Source: Desulforudis sp.
GTDB lineage: Bacteria > Bacillota > Desulfotomaculia > Desulfotomaculales > Desulforudaceae
Length of the DNA stretch: 64,000 bases
Direction of reading: 5' to 3'
NCBI GenBank assembly: GCA_019084485.1
Contig: JAHRFU010000050.1
Coordinates: 1 to 64,000 of the forward strand
The notes under the pieces are model-generated. The model did no database searches. It was not told the origin of the DNA and saw nothing but the letters and a program-made list of their open reading frames with translations. How positions within the stretch are numbered: position 1 is the first letter of the stretch; every line of letters starts with the position of its first letter. This document shows, in pieces, positions 9,590 to 21,866 of this stretch. The position numbers were made by a program, and so were the translations under genes.

Positions 9590-10924
9590 ATGGTCCCATC
9601 AGAAATAATTGAGGTCTGGAGCCGTGTGTTAGCCTCTTTGGAGCGCCAGATGACTAAGCAATCCTTCGATCACTGGCTCAAACCGTTAAAACCGATTGCC
9701 TATCACAACGGAACCCTTTTGATTGAAGTCCCAAATCATTTTTCTCGGGACTGGTTATCAGACCGTTACGCCCCAATGATCAAGCAATCCTTCAGCGAAA
9801 TGAGCAGGCGGGATACCGCTCTACGCTTTCTGCTGTCCCGTGAAGTGCCTGAAATAATGTCCTACTTATCCCAGAAGCCTGTTGAAAAAGCTGGGGATAG
9901 TAACGCCAACCTCAACCCTAAGTACGTGTTTGACTCCTTTGTGGTGGGTAATTCAAACCGCTTTGCGCACGCCGCCTCCTACGCAGTGGCAGAGGCCCCG
10001 GCCAAGGCTTACAACCCGCTGTTTCTGTATGGCGGCGTGGGGTTGGGCAAAACTCACCTGATGCATGCCATCGGTCACCTTACTCGGGCTAACAGCCCTC
10101 ATTTGAAGGTGGCCTACGTCACCTCCGAAAAATTTACCAACGAACTGATCAACTCGATCAAAGATGACCAGATGGTTCAGTTCCGCCACCGGTATCGCAA
10201 CATAGACATCCTGCTCATCGACGACATTCAGTTCCTCGCTGGTAAAGAACGTACTCAGGAGGAGTTTTTCCACACTTTCAACACCCTGTATGAAGCAGCG
10301 AAACAGATCGTCATCTCCAGCGACCGGCCGCCGAAGGATATTCCAACATTAGAGGAAAGACTTCGTTCCCGTTTCGAGTGGGGACTGATCTCGGACATCC
10401 AACCGCCCGATTTGGAAACCCGCATCGCTATTCTACGCAAGAAGGCTCAGGCGGAAAATACCAGTGTTCCGGATGAAACCCTGTTCTACATCGCCGACCG
10501 CATCCCGTCCAACATCCGGGAATTGGAGGGTGCCTTCATCCGCGTCGCCGCCTATGCTTCTCTAACCAACTGTGATATTAACCCGGAAATGGCGGCCGAA
10601 GTTTTAAAAGACATTATCCAGCCGCCAAAGCCGCGCCAGATCGACTGCCGTTTGATCCAGGAGATCGTCGGCCAGTATTTCAGCATGCGAATGGAAGACT
10701 TCAAGGCGAAGAAGAGGACCAGAGCTGTGGCCTATCCTCGCCAGATTGCTATGTATCTGACTCGGGAGTTAACAGACCTTTCCCTGCCACAAATCGGTGA
10801 GCAGTTTGGTGGGCGTGATCACACCACAGTTATCCACGCCTGTGATAAAATTGCGCAGGAGTTACGAGAGGATTCTACGGTGCAGGGAATAATTCACGAA
10901 TTGATCAGCAGGGTGAACAAGTAA
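9590..10924 (+). CDS. dnaA: Chromosomal replication initiator DnaA
   Basis: NPLFLYGGVGLGKTHLMHAIGH...GGRDHTTVIHACDKI; SD AGGAGG before ATG at 9590. Confidence 0.98.
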   Translation: MVPSEIIEVWSRVLASLERQMTKQSFDHWLKPLKPIAYHNGTLLIEVPNHFSRDWLSDRYAPMIKQSFSEMSRRDTALRFLLSREVPEIMSYLSQKPVEKAGDSNANLNPKYVFDSFVVGNSNRFAHAASYAVAEAPAKAYNPLFLYGGVGLGKTHLMHAIGHLTRANSPHLKVAYVTSEKFTNELINSIKDDQMVQFRHRYRNIDILLIDDIQFLAGKERTQEEFFHTFNTLYEAAKQIVISSDRPPKDIPTLEERLRSRFEWGLISDIQPPDLETRIAILRKKAQAENTSVPDETLFYIADRIPSNIRELEGAFIRVAAYASLTNCDINPEMAAEVLKDIIQPPKPRQIDCRLIQEIVGQYFSMRMEDFKAKKRTRAVAYPRQIAMYLTRELTDLSLPQIGEQFGGRDHTTVIHACDKIAQELREDSTVQGIIHELISRVNK

Positions 10925-11083
10925 TGAACAACCTTGCCAACACGCGCACGACATTACTTCCGTAGGTTTGGTTGGCCTATACACATTTCCCCAGCCCCTA
11001 CGACTATTACGACTAACAATTATACTAATAATCAATAACGAGACCACTCCAAATTTGGGCTCCGCAGGGAGGCAGAGGTGTAA

Positions 11084-12229
11084 ATGCGTTTTACGACTAC
11101 AAAAGACAACCTTTTAACCGGGATAAGCACTGTACAACGGGCGGTAGCCCTGAAAAGCCCGCTCCCCACACTGTCCGGTATTCTTTTAGAGTTAACTGAG
11201 GGGAGACTTAAGCTTACCGGCACCAACCTTGATCTCTGTATTACCTGCGAGGTCACTATCGACCAAGCCCAGTGGCAGCCAGGGAGTATCGTTTTGCCGG
11301 CCCGTTATCTTTCGGAAATCGTGCGGCGCCTGCCGGACGGCCCGGTTCATTTTTTGGCCGATCTTTCTTCCTTCACGGCATCACTGCGCTACGGCGCGCC
11401 TAATACAGCCGGCCGAAATCAGGCCAAACTGAATGGCATGAGCGCGGGTGACTTTCAGATGCTTCCGTCCCTTACCCCAAAGGTGGAATTGGAGTTGGAT
11501 GCAGCGATGTTCCGGGATTGCATCCGCCAGGTGGTCTACGCTGCCGGTCAGGACGACCTGAGGCCTTTATTTACCGGTGTGTTGCTTGAGATTGTGGATC
11601 AGGAACTGCGTACGGTGGCCACCGATACGCACCGCCTGGCGATGAGACGGGCCGAAGTGCCGGGGTTGGAGGCACAGTTGACGAACATCATTGTTCCCGC
11701 GAAAGGGCTGGGCGAATTAGCCCGGATCTTATCTGCTGCTGATTCCGGAAATGTGCAGATTGTAATGGCCGAAAATTACGTTTCTTTCAGGGTAGGGAGT
11801 GTTCAACTCCTAAGCCGATTAATTGATGGTCAGTATCCCGACTATCGCCAGGTGATACCGACCTCTTACAAGTCACGCATTTCGCGTATTGATTCCCAGA
11901 TGCTCGCGCAGGCCGTGGAAAGGGCCGGCATTCTATCCCGTGATGATTCCCCCATCGTGAGTTTGAAATTCCAGGGCGACTTTCTGTTGGTTTCGGCCGA
12001 TTCACAGGCTGGTTCCGTAATGGAGGAAATTCCGGCCGAATGTGACGGCGACCAGGCTGAAATCACCTTTAACACCTCCTATATCCTCGACGCTTTGCGG
12101 GGGGCCGCATTCTCACTCAAGGACGAGTCAGTGTCCCTGGAATTTCACGGTTCCCTTGGACCCCTAGTGATCAGACCACACGCCAACGGGGACTACCTGG
12201 CACTGGTTTTACCCGTTCGCCTGTCTTAG
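11084..12229 (+). CDS. dnaN: DNA polymerase III beta sliding clamp
   Basis: MRFTTTKDNLLTGISTVQRAVALKSPLPTLSGILLE; C-terminal LALVLPVRLS. Confidence 0.97.
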   Translation: MRFTTTKDNLLTGISTVQRAVALKSPLPTLSGILLELTEGRLKLTGTNLDLCITCEVTIDQAQWQPGSIVLPARYLSEIVRRLPDGPVHFLADLSSFTASLRYGAPNTAGRNQAKLNGMSAGDFQMLPSLTPKVELELDAAMFRDCIRQVVYAAGQDDLRPLFTGVLLEIVDQELRTVATDTHRLAMRRAEVPGLEAQLTNIIVPAKGLGELARILSAADSGNVQIVMAENYVSFRVGSVQLLSRLIDGQYPDYRQVIPTSYKSRISRIDSQMLAQAVERAGILSRDDSPIVSLKFQGDFLLVSADSQAGSVMEEIPAECDGDQAEITFNTSYILDALRGAAFSLKDESVSLEFHGSLGPLVIRPHANGDYLALVLPVRLS

Positions 12230-12243
12230 GCGGGGGAGCCTGA

Positions 12244-13335
12244 GTGTATCTGTTACACCTGGAGGCCCGAGATTTTCGCAACTATGGGGAACTTCTGGTT
12301 GCACCGCACCCATCTCTAAACATCATCCGCGGGCAAAATGCCCAGGGCAAAAGCAATTTCATCGAAGCGCTGTACGTTAGCCTGCGTGGCTGCTCGTATC
12401 GGGCGACTCGGGAAGCAGACCTGATCCGCTGGGGAAAGCCGTGTGCGGTGGTCGGAGGCATTATCAAACCGGGTTCTGAAGAAGCCGACCTCAGCATCCG
12501 AACGCTGATTCACCCGGATCGGAAGGAAATCCGGGTGGATGGGAACCCAGTGAGACGCGGTGAAATTGTGGAACGCACAGGGGTGGTACTCTTTACTCCC
12601 GAGGATCTTTGGCTCATCAAAGGGGGCCCACAGGGGCGCCGCCGTTTCATGGATCGGGAACTAGGGTTGTTTTCCGCCGGGTATTTTGATGATCTTCAGC
12701 ACTGCCGCCGCGCTCTGTCGCAACGGAACGCCCTGCTACGGCAGAGAGGGGGGAGTCGGGCGGAAAATGAACTGTGGACGGAGCAGGTATGCCGCTTTGG
12801 AGCGCGAATATTATCTGCTAGGCTGAAATTACTCCGTGAATATGTACCCCTGGTTTGTCGGCTCTTTAACCGGTGGACGGGGGGAGACCTAAATATCCGC
12901 TATCAGAGTTCGGTCGTGATCAGCGGAATTGATAATGGAGCGCTGGAGAACAGCCTGCTGAAGGCTGTTGTGGATCGCGAAAAAGAGGAACACCGGTTTA
13001 GGCAGACTCTGTCCGGGCCGCACCGTGACGACCTCCAGTTTATGATCAACGGCCATGACGCCCGATCTTTTGGGTCCCAGGGACAGCAGCGGGCGATCAT
13101 CCTGGCTCTAAAACTGGCCCAAATTGAATTTTGGCAGTTGCGCACCGGCAGGCAGCCGGTAATCCTTCTGGACGATGTGCTATTTGAGCTGGACGAGCCC
13201 CGCCGCCGGGCGGTGCTTGATGCCTTGCGGAATCGAGCACAGGTGTTTCTGACGGTGGGCGACGCTGTCTTTCAGTCAACAGATGAACATAAAAGTTTTC
13301 ACGTGGTGGATGGTAATTTAGGCGAGGAGGGGTAG
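12244..13335 (+). CDS. recF: DNA replication and repair protein RecF
   Basis: LHLEARDFRNYGELLVAPHPSLNIIRGQNAQGKSNFIEALY...LSGPHRDDLQFMING. Confidence 0.97.
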   Translation: MYLLHLEARDFRNYGELLVAPHPSLNIIRGQNAQGKSNFIEALYVSLRGCSYRATREADLIRWGKPCAVVGGIIKPGSEEADLSIRTLIHPDRKEIRVDGNPVRRGEIVERTGVVLFTPEDLWLIKGGPQGRRRFMDRELGLFSAGYFDDLQHCRRALSQRNALLRQRGGSRAENELWTEQVCRFGARILSARLKLLREYVPLVCRLFNRWTGGDLNIRYQSSVVISGIDNGALENSLLKAVVDREKEEHRFRQTLSGPHRDDLQFMINGHDARSFGSQGQQRAIILALKLAQIEFWQLRTGRQPVILLDDVLFELDEPRRRAVLDALRNRAQVFLTVGDAVFQSTDEHKSFHVVDGNLGEEG

Positions 13336-13337
13336 CC

Positions 13338-13589
13338 GTGTTTCTGCATCTCGGAGCCGATGTAATGGTTTTAAAAGAGGATATCGTAGCCATCCTGGAT
13401 CTTGAGACCCGGACTGCGAATACGACCCGGGACTTTCTGAAAATCGCCCGGGATCACCGAATTCTGGAGTCAAGTGCCGAAGGGGAAAGACTGCGATCGT
13501 ACATAATCACCACCGATCGGGTCTTTCTTTCCCCGATTTCCTGCGGCACACTTAAAAAAAGAGCGGGCCTAACCTGGTCTCAAGAGTAA
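13338..13589 (+). CDS. remB: Extracellular matrix regulator RemB-like (DUF370, YaaB)
   Basis: (M)FLHLGADVMVLKEDIVAILDLET; conserved position between recF and gyrB. Confidence 0.85.
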   Translation: MFLHLGADVMVLKEDIVAILDLETRTANTTRDFLKIARDHRILESSAEGERLRSYIITTDRVFLSPISCGTLKKRAGLTWSQE

Positions 13590-13651
13590 GCAGAAGGCCC
13601 CTTTCTGGGCAACATTATGAACAGGATGGTTTTTTTGGCATCGAGAATTGA

Positions 13652-15577
<1,926 letters not shown>

Positions 15578-15599
15578 AGAGCATTATTTATAAAGTGCG

Positions 15600-15632
15600 C
15601 AAGAGAGGTGTGAAAGCGCCTCTTTATTTTTT
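15600..15632 (+). terminator. Terminator after gyrB
   Basis: GAGAGGTGTGAAAGCGCCTCTTTATTTTTTT hairpin plus T-run. Confidence 0.65.
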
Positions 15633-15655
15633 TGGCAGGTCTTTTTTCACAGACT

Positions 15656-15780
15656 TATCCTCCCAATCCACAGTCGAATTCCGAACATCTTTTACATATT
15701 CTTAATGGCTAGCGGTTACAAATGCGCGTATTTTAACCTTTTTTGGTGACTGATCCACAAGTTATCCCCTGTAATCCACA
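15656..15780. promoter_or_regulatory. Cluster of DnaA-box-like 9-mers between gyrB and gyrA
   Basis: TTATCCTCC 15656, CAATCCACA 15664, TGATCCACA 15751, TTATCCCCT 15762, TAATCCACA 15772; two are one mismatch from TTATCCACA and all share one orientation. Confidence 0.5.
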
Positions 15781-15993
15781 ACCATAGTCCCCCAAAACGC
15801 ATCTTTGAAACAAACAAAAACTTGCAAATCCATGTAAGAGTACGCAATGGCGAGAAATAAGCTGATTGGAAGCGGTAGTTTTAGTACATTAGGTCGGATG
15901 GGTGATGCCATTATTTGGGAGGTGTGGTAGTATAGTGCCAGATAATGGTAGAACAATCTAAATAGGGATCCGGTTGGCCGGCGAACGTACCGC

Positions 15994-16317
15994 ATGGCAT
16001 CTGCAATCGGGACTGCACAAATCGCATGGGAGAAGGACGGTGAAAAGCCCTTGGTGGAATTGAGCAGGAGGGGGATGGTGGCCGTCCTCTTGGTTTCCTT
16101 CGTGGCCGGAACCCTCACGGAGCGGTGGTTAAGCCTCACTAACCCTGTGTTCCAGACTGTGGCCCCGGTGGTCACGTCGGCCGGTGGTCCGGCGCTGTGG
16201 ATGGGCGTCGGAGCCGTAGTAGGGGCCTTTGGACTACTGGCCTTCCGTCGCCTAAGGGATGAAGGTCCTGAGGAGACCGTGCGCAGCAGGCCGAAAAGGC
16301 GTTCAGGTCGTATCTGA
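15994..16317 (+). CDS. Small hypothetical protein with two predicted hydrophobic segments
   Basis: GMVAVLLVSFVAGTLTERW and ALWMGVGAVVGAFGLLAFRRLR; followed by a strong hairpin. Confidence 0.5.
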   Translation: MASAIGTAQIAWEKDGEKPLVELSRRGMVAVLLVSFVAGTLTERWLSLTNPVFQTVAPVVTSAGGPALWMGVGAVVGAFGLLAFRRLRDEGPEETVRSRPKRRSGRI

Positions 16318-16354
16318 GCCAAACATTAGTCGGTCACCGTAACCATTGAATTTC

Positions 16355-16385
16355 AGACCGGGAATCAATGATTCCCGGTCTTATT
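16355..16385 (+). terminator. Hairpin terminator
   Basis: AGACCGGGAAT-CAATG-ATTCCCGGTCTTATT. Confidence 0.65.
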
Positions 16386-16463
16386 CGCGCTATTGTTGGA
16401 AACAATTAGTTTTCCTGCCCACCCGAATTAGGTATACTATTAACAGAGGGCTAAACTGGAAGT

Positions 16464-18932
16464 GTGTGCCCAAAGGTAAGTGAATTTAGGAGGCTGACCT
16501 GTTTGTCGATCAACCCGGGCCGTATTATTCCAATCGATATTAACGAGGAAATGAAGCAATCCTACCTGGACTATGCGATGAGCGTCATTGTCGGGAGGGC
16601 CCTGCCCGATGTCCGGGACGGGTTAAAACCGGTTCATCGACGCATCCTCTACGCGATGCACAACCTCGGGGTCGTGGCGGAAAAGCCGCACCGCAAATCG
16701 GCCTATGTAGTCGGTGAAGTGCTGGCGAAGTTGCACCCGCACGGTGATACTGCTGTATACGACGCCCTGGTAAGGTTGGCCCAAGACTTTTCGACCCGGT
16801 ATCCACTGGTGGACGGGCACGGAAACTTCGGCTCGGTAGACGGGGACGCCGCTGCGGCGATGCGGTATACCGAGGTCCGGATGGCGAAGATTACGGCCGA
16901 TATGCTGGCCGATATCGACAAGGACACGGTCGATTTCATTCCGAACTACGACGGGTCAAACAAGGAGCCCGTAGTTCTTCCGGCAAGATTCCCCAACCTG
17001 CTGGTCAACGGCTCATCCGGTATCGCCGTGGGGATGGCCACAAACATCCCGCCCCACAACCTGGGCGAGGTCATCGACGGCCTAGTTTATTTCATTGATA
17101 ACCCCGAAGCCGATGTCGATGACCTGATACGCTTCATCCCTGGACCCGATTTCCCCACTGCGGGCCGGATCATGGGACGGGAGGGGATTAAGGCCGCCTA
17201 CGCCACCGGCCGCGGCAGTATTAAGGTGCGTGGCCGGGCCTCGATTGAAGAGGTTAAAAACCGGCAGCAGATTATTATTACCGAAATCCCCTATATGGTG
17301 AATAAGGCGCGCATGGTGGAGAAGATCGCCACGTTGGTGCGGGAGAAGAAGATCGACGGGATCAGTGACCTGCGTGACGAGTCGGACCGGACGGGAATGC
17401 GCGTGGTAATCGAACTCCGCCGCGACGCCACCCCCCAAGTGGTTTTGAACCACTTGTATAAGCAGACTCAACTCCAGGAAAGCTTCGGCGTGAACATGCG
17501 GGCTTTGGTCGACGGTCAGGCTTTGGTACTGCCGTTGATGTCGGTGCTTGCCCACTATCTCGATCATCAGAAGGATGTTGTTGTCCGTCGCACCAGGTAC
17601 CTGCTGGAGCAGGCCCAGGCCCGGCAGCACATCGTGGAAGGTCTGCGTATCGCCCTACAGCGCCTGGATGAGGTTATTCGGACCATCCGGGGCAGCCGGG
17701 ATGCGAATGAGGCGCGGCAAAGCTTAATGGATATCTTCGGGCTCAGTGAGAAACAAGCTCAAGCAATCCTGGACATGCGCCTGCAGAGGTTGACCGCACT
17801 GGAACGCGATAAGCTGGAAGCAGAATATAATGACCTGGTGGAAAAGATTACTTACCTAGAGTCGGTGCTGGCGGATGAGCATAAGGTCCTGGGGATCATC
17901 AAGGAAGAGTTGGCTGTCATCCGGAAAAAGTATGCGGATAAGCGGCGTACCGAAATCGCCCGAGATGAGACAGCCTTTAAGCCTGAGGACCTGATCCCGC
18001 AGGAGGAAGTGGTGATCACCGTCACCAACGAGGCCTACTTAAAGCGGATGTCTACCGACGTCTACCGCAGCCAAAAGCGCGGAGGGCGAGGTAAAACCGG
18101 CGTCGAGCCCAAGGTCAAGGATGTTGTTAAGGATCTGTTCGTGGCTAAGACCCACGACTACCTGCTGTTCTTTACCGACCGAGGTAAGGTATATAAGTTA
18201 AAGGTTTACGAAGTCCCGGAGGCCGGGAGGCACGCGCGTGGAACCGCAGTGGTCAATTTGATAATGGTGACTGGAAACGAAAAGATTACCGCGGTGATTC
18301 CGGTTACCGATTTCACGGAAAATAGTTACCTCTTCATGGCCACCAGGCGGGGCGTGGTTAAGAAGACCCGCTTGGAAGAGTTCGATACGGTACGCCGGGA
18401 CGGTCTCATTGCCCTATCCCTGGACGACGGTGATGAACTGGTCGATGTAGAGATCACCGACGGTGCTCAGGACGTTATGATCACCACGCAGAAAGGCATG
18501 GCCATCCGGTTCAACGAGACTGATGTGCGCCCGATGGGCCGAACCGCCCGTGGAATGCGGGGGATTATGCTCGGCAAGAAGGATCAGGTGTTAGGTATGC
18601 ACAAGGTCCTCGAAGGGGCTTGGCTGATGGTGATCACGGCTAGGGGACACGGCAAGCTCACGGCGTTGGATGAATTCAGGCCCCAGGCCAGAGGCGGTAA
18701 AGGTCTGATTGCCACCAAGATCAGTGGAGTGAGTGGGGATGTGGTGGCCACGCAGGTCGTGAAGCGGGAGAAAGGTGAGGAAATCATGCTCGTCAGCAAG
18801 GTCGGCGTGCTGATCCGCCTGAGAACCAAGGACGTGCTGCCCTTCGGGCGTCCGGCCCGTGGGGTGTTGTTGATGCGTCTGGGCGAAGGGGATCGGGTGG
18901 TGGGGGTGACCCAGGTCACCCCCGACGACTAG
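16464..18932 (+). CDS. gyrA: DNA gyrase subunit A
   Basis: [36 protein letters not shown]...[10 protein letters not shown]; the first ~20 residues may be over-extended. Confidence 0.98.
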   Translation: MCPKVSEFRRLTCLSINPGRIIPIDINEEMKQSYLDYAMSVIVGRALPDVRDGLKPVHRRILYAMHNLGVVAEKPHRKSAYVVGEVLAKLHPHGDTAVYDALVRLAQDFSTRYPLVDGHGNFGSVDGDAAAAMRYTEVRMAKITADMLADIDKDTVDFIPNYDGSNKEPVVLPARFPNLLVNGSSGIAVGMATNIPPHNLGEVIDGLVYFIDNPEADVDDLIRFIPGPDFPTAGRIMGREGIKAAYATGRGSIKVRGRASIEEVKNRQQIIITEIPYMVNKARMVEKIATLVREKKIDGISDLRDESDRTGMRVVIELRRDATPQVVLNHLYKQTQLQESFGVNMRALVDGQALVLPLMSVLAHYLDHQKDVVVRRTRYLLEQAQARQHIVEGLRIALQRLDEVIRTIRGSRDANEARQSLMDIFGLSEKQAQAILDMRLQRLTALERDKLEAEYNDLVEKITYLESVLADEHKVLGIIKEELAVIRKKYADKRRTEIARDETAFKPEDLIPQEEVVITVTNEAYLKRMSTDVYRSQKRGGRGKTGVEPKVKDVVKDLFVAKTHDYLLFFTDRGKVYKLKVYEVPEAGRHARGTAVVNLIMVTGNEKITAVIPVTDFTENSYLFMATRRGVVKKTRLEEFDTVRRDGLIALSLDDGDELVDVEITDGAQDVMITTQKGMAIRFNETDVRPMGRTARGMRGIMLGKKDQVLGMHKVLEGAWLMVITARGHGKLTALDEFRPQARGGKGLIATKISGVSGDVVATQVVKREKGEEIMLVSKVGVLIRLRTKDVLPFGRPARGVLLMRLGEGDRVVGVTQVTPDD

Positions 18933-18956
18933 GAAACCGCGAGGGGGCGATGGCGC

Positions 18957-19415
18957 TTGATCAAGTCAATCCTGGTTCCGACGGACGGCTCGGACTGGTC
19001 CCTGCGTGCCGCAAGGTACGCCGTGAGCCTGATGCGGCTTGGTGACAATGTCGAGGTAACCGTGTTTACGGTTGACAATATTCCCCGGCGTCTGGCGAAG
19101 CGCAATTTCTTCTGGATCGCCGCCGAACGTGGTAACCCGGACGACAGTGACCGGGTAGAGGATCCCTATGCCGAAAGCCGTGCCCGAATCCTGACCCGGA
19201 CGAAGGCGGTTTTCGACGAGGCCGGATTGCCGGTCCGCACTAACCACGGCCGCGGTAGCCCCGCCGGGGAAATCGTCCGCTATGCCAGTGAACAGAAGAC
19301 GGACCTGATCGTGATGGGGCACCGGGGGGCGGGTGCGCTCCAGGAACTGTTGATGGGCAGTGTCAGTCATAAGGTGGTTCAATTGGCCACTTGCCCGGTG
19401 ATTATCGTTAAGTAG
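18957..19415 (+). CDS. Universal stress protein (UspA family)
   Basis: KSILVPTDGSDWSLRAARYAV...DLIVMGHRGAGALQELLMGSVSHKVVQLATCPVIIVK. Confidence 0.92.
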   Translation: MIKSILVPTDGSDWSLRAARYAVSLMRLGDNVEVTVFTVDNIPRRLAKRNFFWIAAERGNPDDSDRVEDPYAESRARILTRTKAVFDEAGLPVRTNHGRGSPAGEIVRYASEQKTDLIVMGHRGAGALQELLMGSVSHKVVQLATCPVIIVK

Positions 19416-19430
19416 GGGGGAACCGCGACG

Positions 19431-19850
19431 ATGTTTAAGGTGCTGTTGGCAGTGGACGGATCCCGAGCATCATTTCGGGCGGCTGAGTACTCCCTGAATC
19501 TCCTCCGGATGAATCCGGCAGTCGAACTCATCGCCCTAATGGTCTATCCAAGCGGGGAGGAAGAGTTCTCCCTGCTGATGAACGAGAAGCTTAAGGAAAC
19601 CATCCTCGAATACATGCGGCAGACCACCGATCAGTACCGGGCCTTCTTCCTCGAACAGGGATTCCAAATCAATGTTGAGCAACTGATGGGCAGTCCTGCG
19701 GAAAGCATCGTTGATTACGCTACACGGCACCAGTACGACCTGATCGTCGCCGGCACGCGCGGCAGGCGCAACCTGGACAACCTGATCCTCGGCAGCGTGG
19801 CGCACAAACTGGTCCACCTGTCCAGCGTACCCCTGATGCTCGTCAAATAA
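19431..19850 (+). CDS. Universal stress protein (UspA family), second copy
   Basis: MFKVLLAVDGSRASFRAAEYSL...DLIVAGTRGRRNLDNLILGSVAHKLVHLSSVPLMLVK. Confidence 0.92.
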   Translation: MFKVLLAVDGSRASFRAAEYSLNLLRMNPAVELIALMVYPSGEEEFSLLMNEKLKETILEYMRQTTDQYRAFFLEQGFQINVEQLMGSPAESIVDYATRHQYDLIVAGTRGRRNLDNLILGSVAHKLVHLSSVPLMLVK

Positions 19851-19968
19851 AGGGCGGTTGTTTTTCTATGACGATTAATGTAAGATATTCTCGGGAAAAA
19901 CCCAAGAGACTTCCGAAATCTCCGGTTTTACAAAACAATCTCCTTAATGAGAGCGCGGAGGCAGTAAG

Positions 19969-20853
19969 ATGACAGAAAAGGGAACCTGGACGGTTAAGAA
20001 GGGACTAGCTGAGATGCTCAAGGGCGGCGTCATTATGGACGTCACCACACCGGAGCAGGCCAAGATCGCCGAGGAGGCGGGCGCCTGTGCAGTGATGGCG
20101 CTGGAACGGGTACCGGCGGATATCCGGGCCGCAGGCGGTATTGCCAGAATGGCTGACCTGAGTATCATCACCAGGATTATGGAGTCCGTGACCATTCCGG
20201 TGATGGCCAAGGTACGGATCGGACATTTTGTTGAAGCTCAGGTCCTGGAATACCTGGGTGTTGACTATATTGACGAGAGTGAAGTGCTCACCCCGGCTGA
20301 TGAGCAGTACCACATCAACAAAAACGAGTTTAAAGTGCCGTTTGTCTGCGGCGCGCGGAACTTGGGCGAAGCGCTACGGCGGATCGGTGAGGGAGCCGCG
20401 ATGATCCGCACCAAGGGCGAGCCTGGCACCGGAAACGTGGTCGAAGCGGTGCGGCATATGCGCATGGTGAGCGGCGAGCTTCGCCGGCTGACCGTTCTCC
20501 CTAAGGAAGAACTGATGGCTGCGGCCAAGGACATGGGCGCACCGTACGAGCTAGTTGTACAGGTAGCCGAGACCGGACGCCTGCCGCTGGTGAACTTTGC
20601 CGCGGGCGGCATCGCCACCCCGGCCGACGCTGCGCTGATGATGCAGCTCGGCTGCGACGGGATCTTCGTCGGCTCCGGTGTCTTTAAATCGGAGAACCCG
20701 GCGGCCCGGGCACGGGCCATCGTCGCGGCCACCACGCACTTCAACGACCCGCAGGTACTGGCCGAGGTGTCACGGGGACTGGGTGAGGCCATGCCCGGGA
20801 TGGACATCTCCACCATTGCCCCACACGAGCGGATGCAGGAGCGCGGCTGGTAA
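19969..20853 (+). CDS. pdxS: Pyridoxal 5'-phosphate synthase lyase subunit PdxS
   Basis: [42 protein letters not shown]. Confidence 0.98.
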   Translation: MTEKGTWTVKKGLAEMLKGGVIMDVTTPEQAKIAEEAGACAVMALERVPADIRAAGGIARMADLSIITRIMESVTIPVMAKVRIGHFVEAQVLEYLGVDYIDESEVLTPADEQYHINKNEFKVPFVCGARNLGEALRRIGEGAAMIRTKGEPGTGNVVEAVRHMRMVSGELRRLTVLPKEELMAAAKDMGAPYELVVQVAETGRLPLVNFAAGGIATPADAALMMQLGCDGIFVGSGVFKSENPAARARAIVAATTHFNDPQVLAEVSRGLGEAMPGMDISTIAPHERMQERGW

Positions 20854-20855
20854 CC

Positions 20856-21425
20856 ATGAAAGTTGGGGTTTTAGCCCTTCAGGGGGCTTTTCGGGAACAC
20901 TGCCTGGCGCTGGCCGGCCTAGGGGCCGAGCCGGTGGAAGTGCGCAAGCCCGAGCAGCTACAAGGCTGCCGGGCCTTGATTATTCCCGGTGGGGAAAGTA
21001 CCACGATCGGGAAGCTGATGGACCAGTACGGCCTTTTTGAGCCGATCCGCAAGATGGGGGAAGCAGGCACACCGATCTTTGGCACATGTGCGGGGATGAT
21101 TATGCTCGCCCGCGAGATCGAGGGTTCTGAACAACCGCGTCTGGGCCTGATGAATATCGGTGTTTCCCGGAACGCCTTCGGGCGGCAGGTGGAGAGCTTT
21201 GAATCGGAACTGGACGTACCGGTTCTCGGAGCCAAACCTTTGCGCGGCGTCTTCATCCGGGCCCCACAGGTCATTTCCGTCGGCCCGGGCGTGGAGGTTC
21301 TAGCGGTGTACCACGACAAGGTGGTCCTAGTACGACAGGGACACCTGCTTGCCGCCGCTTTCCACCCCGAGTTGACTGAAGATAACCGCCTACACGCCTA
21401 CTTTCTAGCGGGGTCGAGGCTTTAA
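20856..21425 (+). CDS. pdxT: Pyridoxal 5'-phosphate synthase glutaminase subunit PdxT
   Basis: MKVGVLALQGAFREHCLAL...LIIPGGESTTIGKLMDQYGL...GTCAGMIMLA. Confidence 0.98.
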   Translation: MKVGVLALQGAFREHCLALAGLGAEPVEVRKPEQLQGCRALIIPGGESTTIGKLMDQYGLFEPIRKMGEAGTPIFGTCAGMIMLAREIEGSEQPRLGLMNIGVSRNAFGRQVESFESELDVPVLGAKPLRGVFIRAPQVISVGPGVEVLAVYHDKVVLVRQGHLLAAAFHPELTEDNRLHAYFLAGSRL

Positions 21426-21444
21426 ATTCTTTAATTTGTTTAAT

Positions 21445-21482
21445 CGGTGTCTGACCCCTTTTCCGGTGTCTGACCCCTTTTC
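21445..21482 (+). repeat. Tandem 19-bp repeat, 2 copies
   Basis: CGGTGTCTGACCCCTTTTC at 21445-21463 and 21464-21482. Confidence 0.9.
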
Positions 21483-21526
21483 TGACTTACATACGAGAAA
21501 AACCAGCCTGTCCCCGTTTCCTGCCC

Positions 21527-21556
21527 TTGCCACAGGGGATTCAGTTGTAGTATACT
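21527..21556 (+). promoter_or_regulatory. Putative sigma-A promoter for the serine operon
   Basis: TTGCCA-N18-TATACT, just upstream of the T-box leader. Confidence 0.6.
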
Positions 21557-21599
21557 GTTGGCCATCGACAAAATAGAAAACCCCATGACAGGAAAACAG

Positions 21600-21815
21600 T
21601 ACCCATTCTTCCTTTTCAGAGAGCCGGTGGTTGGTGTGAACCGGTATGGAGTGACGGGGAATCCTTCCTGGAGGGTCCCTGCCGAAGCTAGTAAGCGGGG
21701 ACGGTCGCGCCGTTAACGCGTTAAAGTGGGTCGTCCGCAGGACGGCCAAAAAGGGTGGCAACGCGGGATTAATCCTCTCGTCCCTTGAGTTTATCAAGGG
21801 CGGGAGGTTTTATTT
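21600..21815 (+). ncRNA. T-box leader, serine-specific (specifier UCC)
   Basis: GGTGTGAACC; GAA-TCC specifier at 21662-21664; T-box core AAGGGTGGCAACGCGG at 21751-21766; terminator CCTC..CCCTT-loop-AAGGGCGGGAGGTTTTATTTT; followed by ser genes. Bulge UGGC pairs with the G73-CCA end expected of tRNA-Ser. Confidence 0.95.
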
Positions 21816-21866
21816 TATCAATTTTCCGACAAAAACTAAGGGTAAAAGGAGAGTGTACTAGACACG

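Noticed and set aside
10925-11083. dnaA-dnaN spacer considered as the origin unwinding element
   Set aside because: AT-rich, but I could not identify convincing DnaA boxes or a clear DnaA-trio, so no origin call is made there.
15762-16322. 186-aa minus-strand ORF opposite the 15994-16317 gene
   Set aside because: Low-complexity Arg/Pro/Ser-rich frame without motifs; covers intergenic DnaA-box-like sequence.
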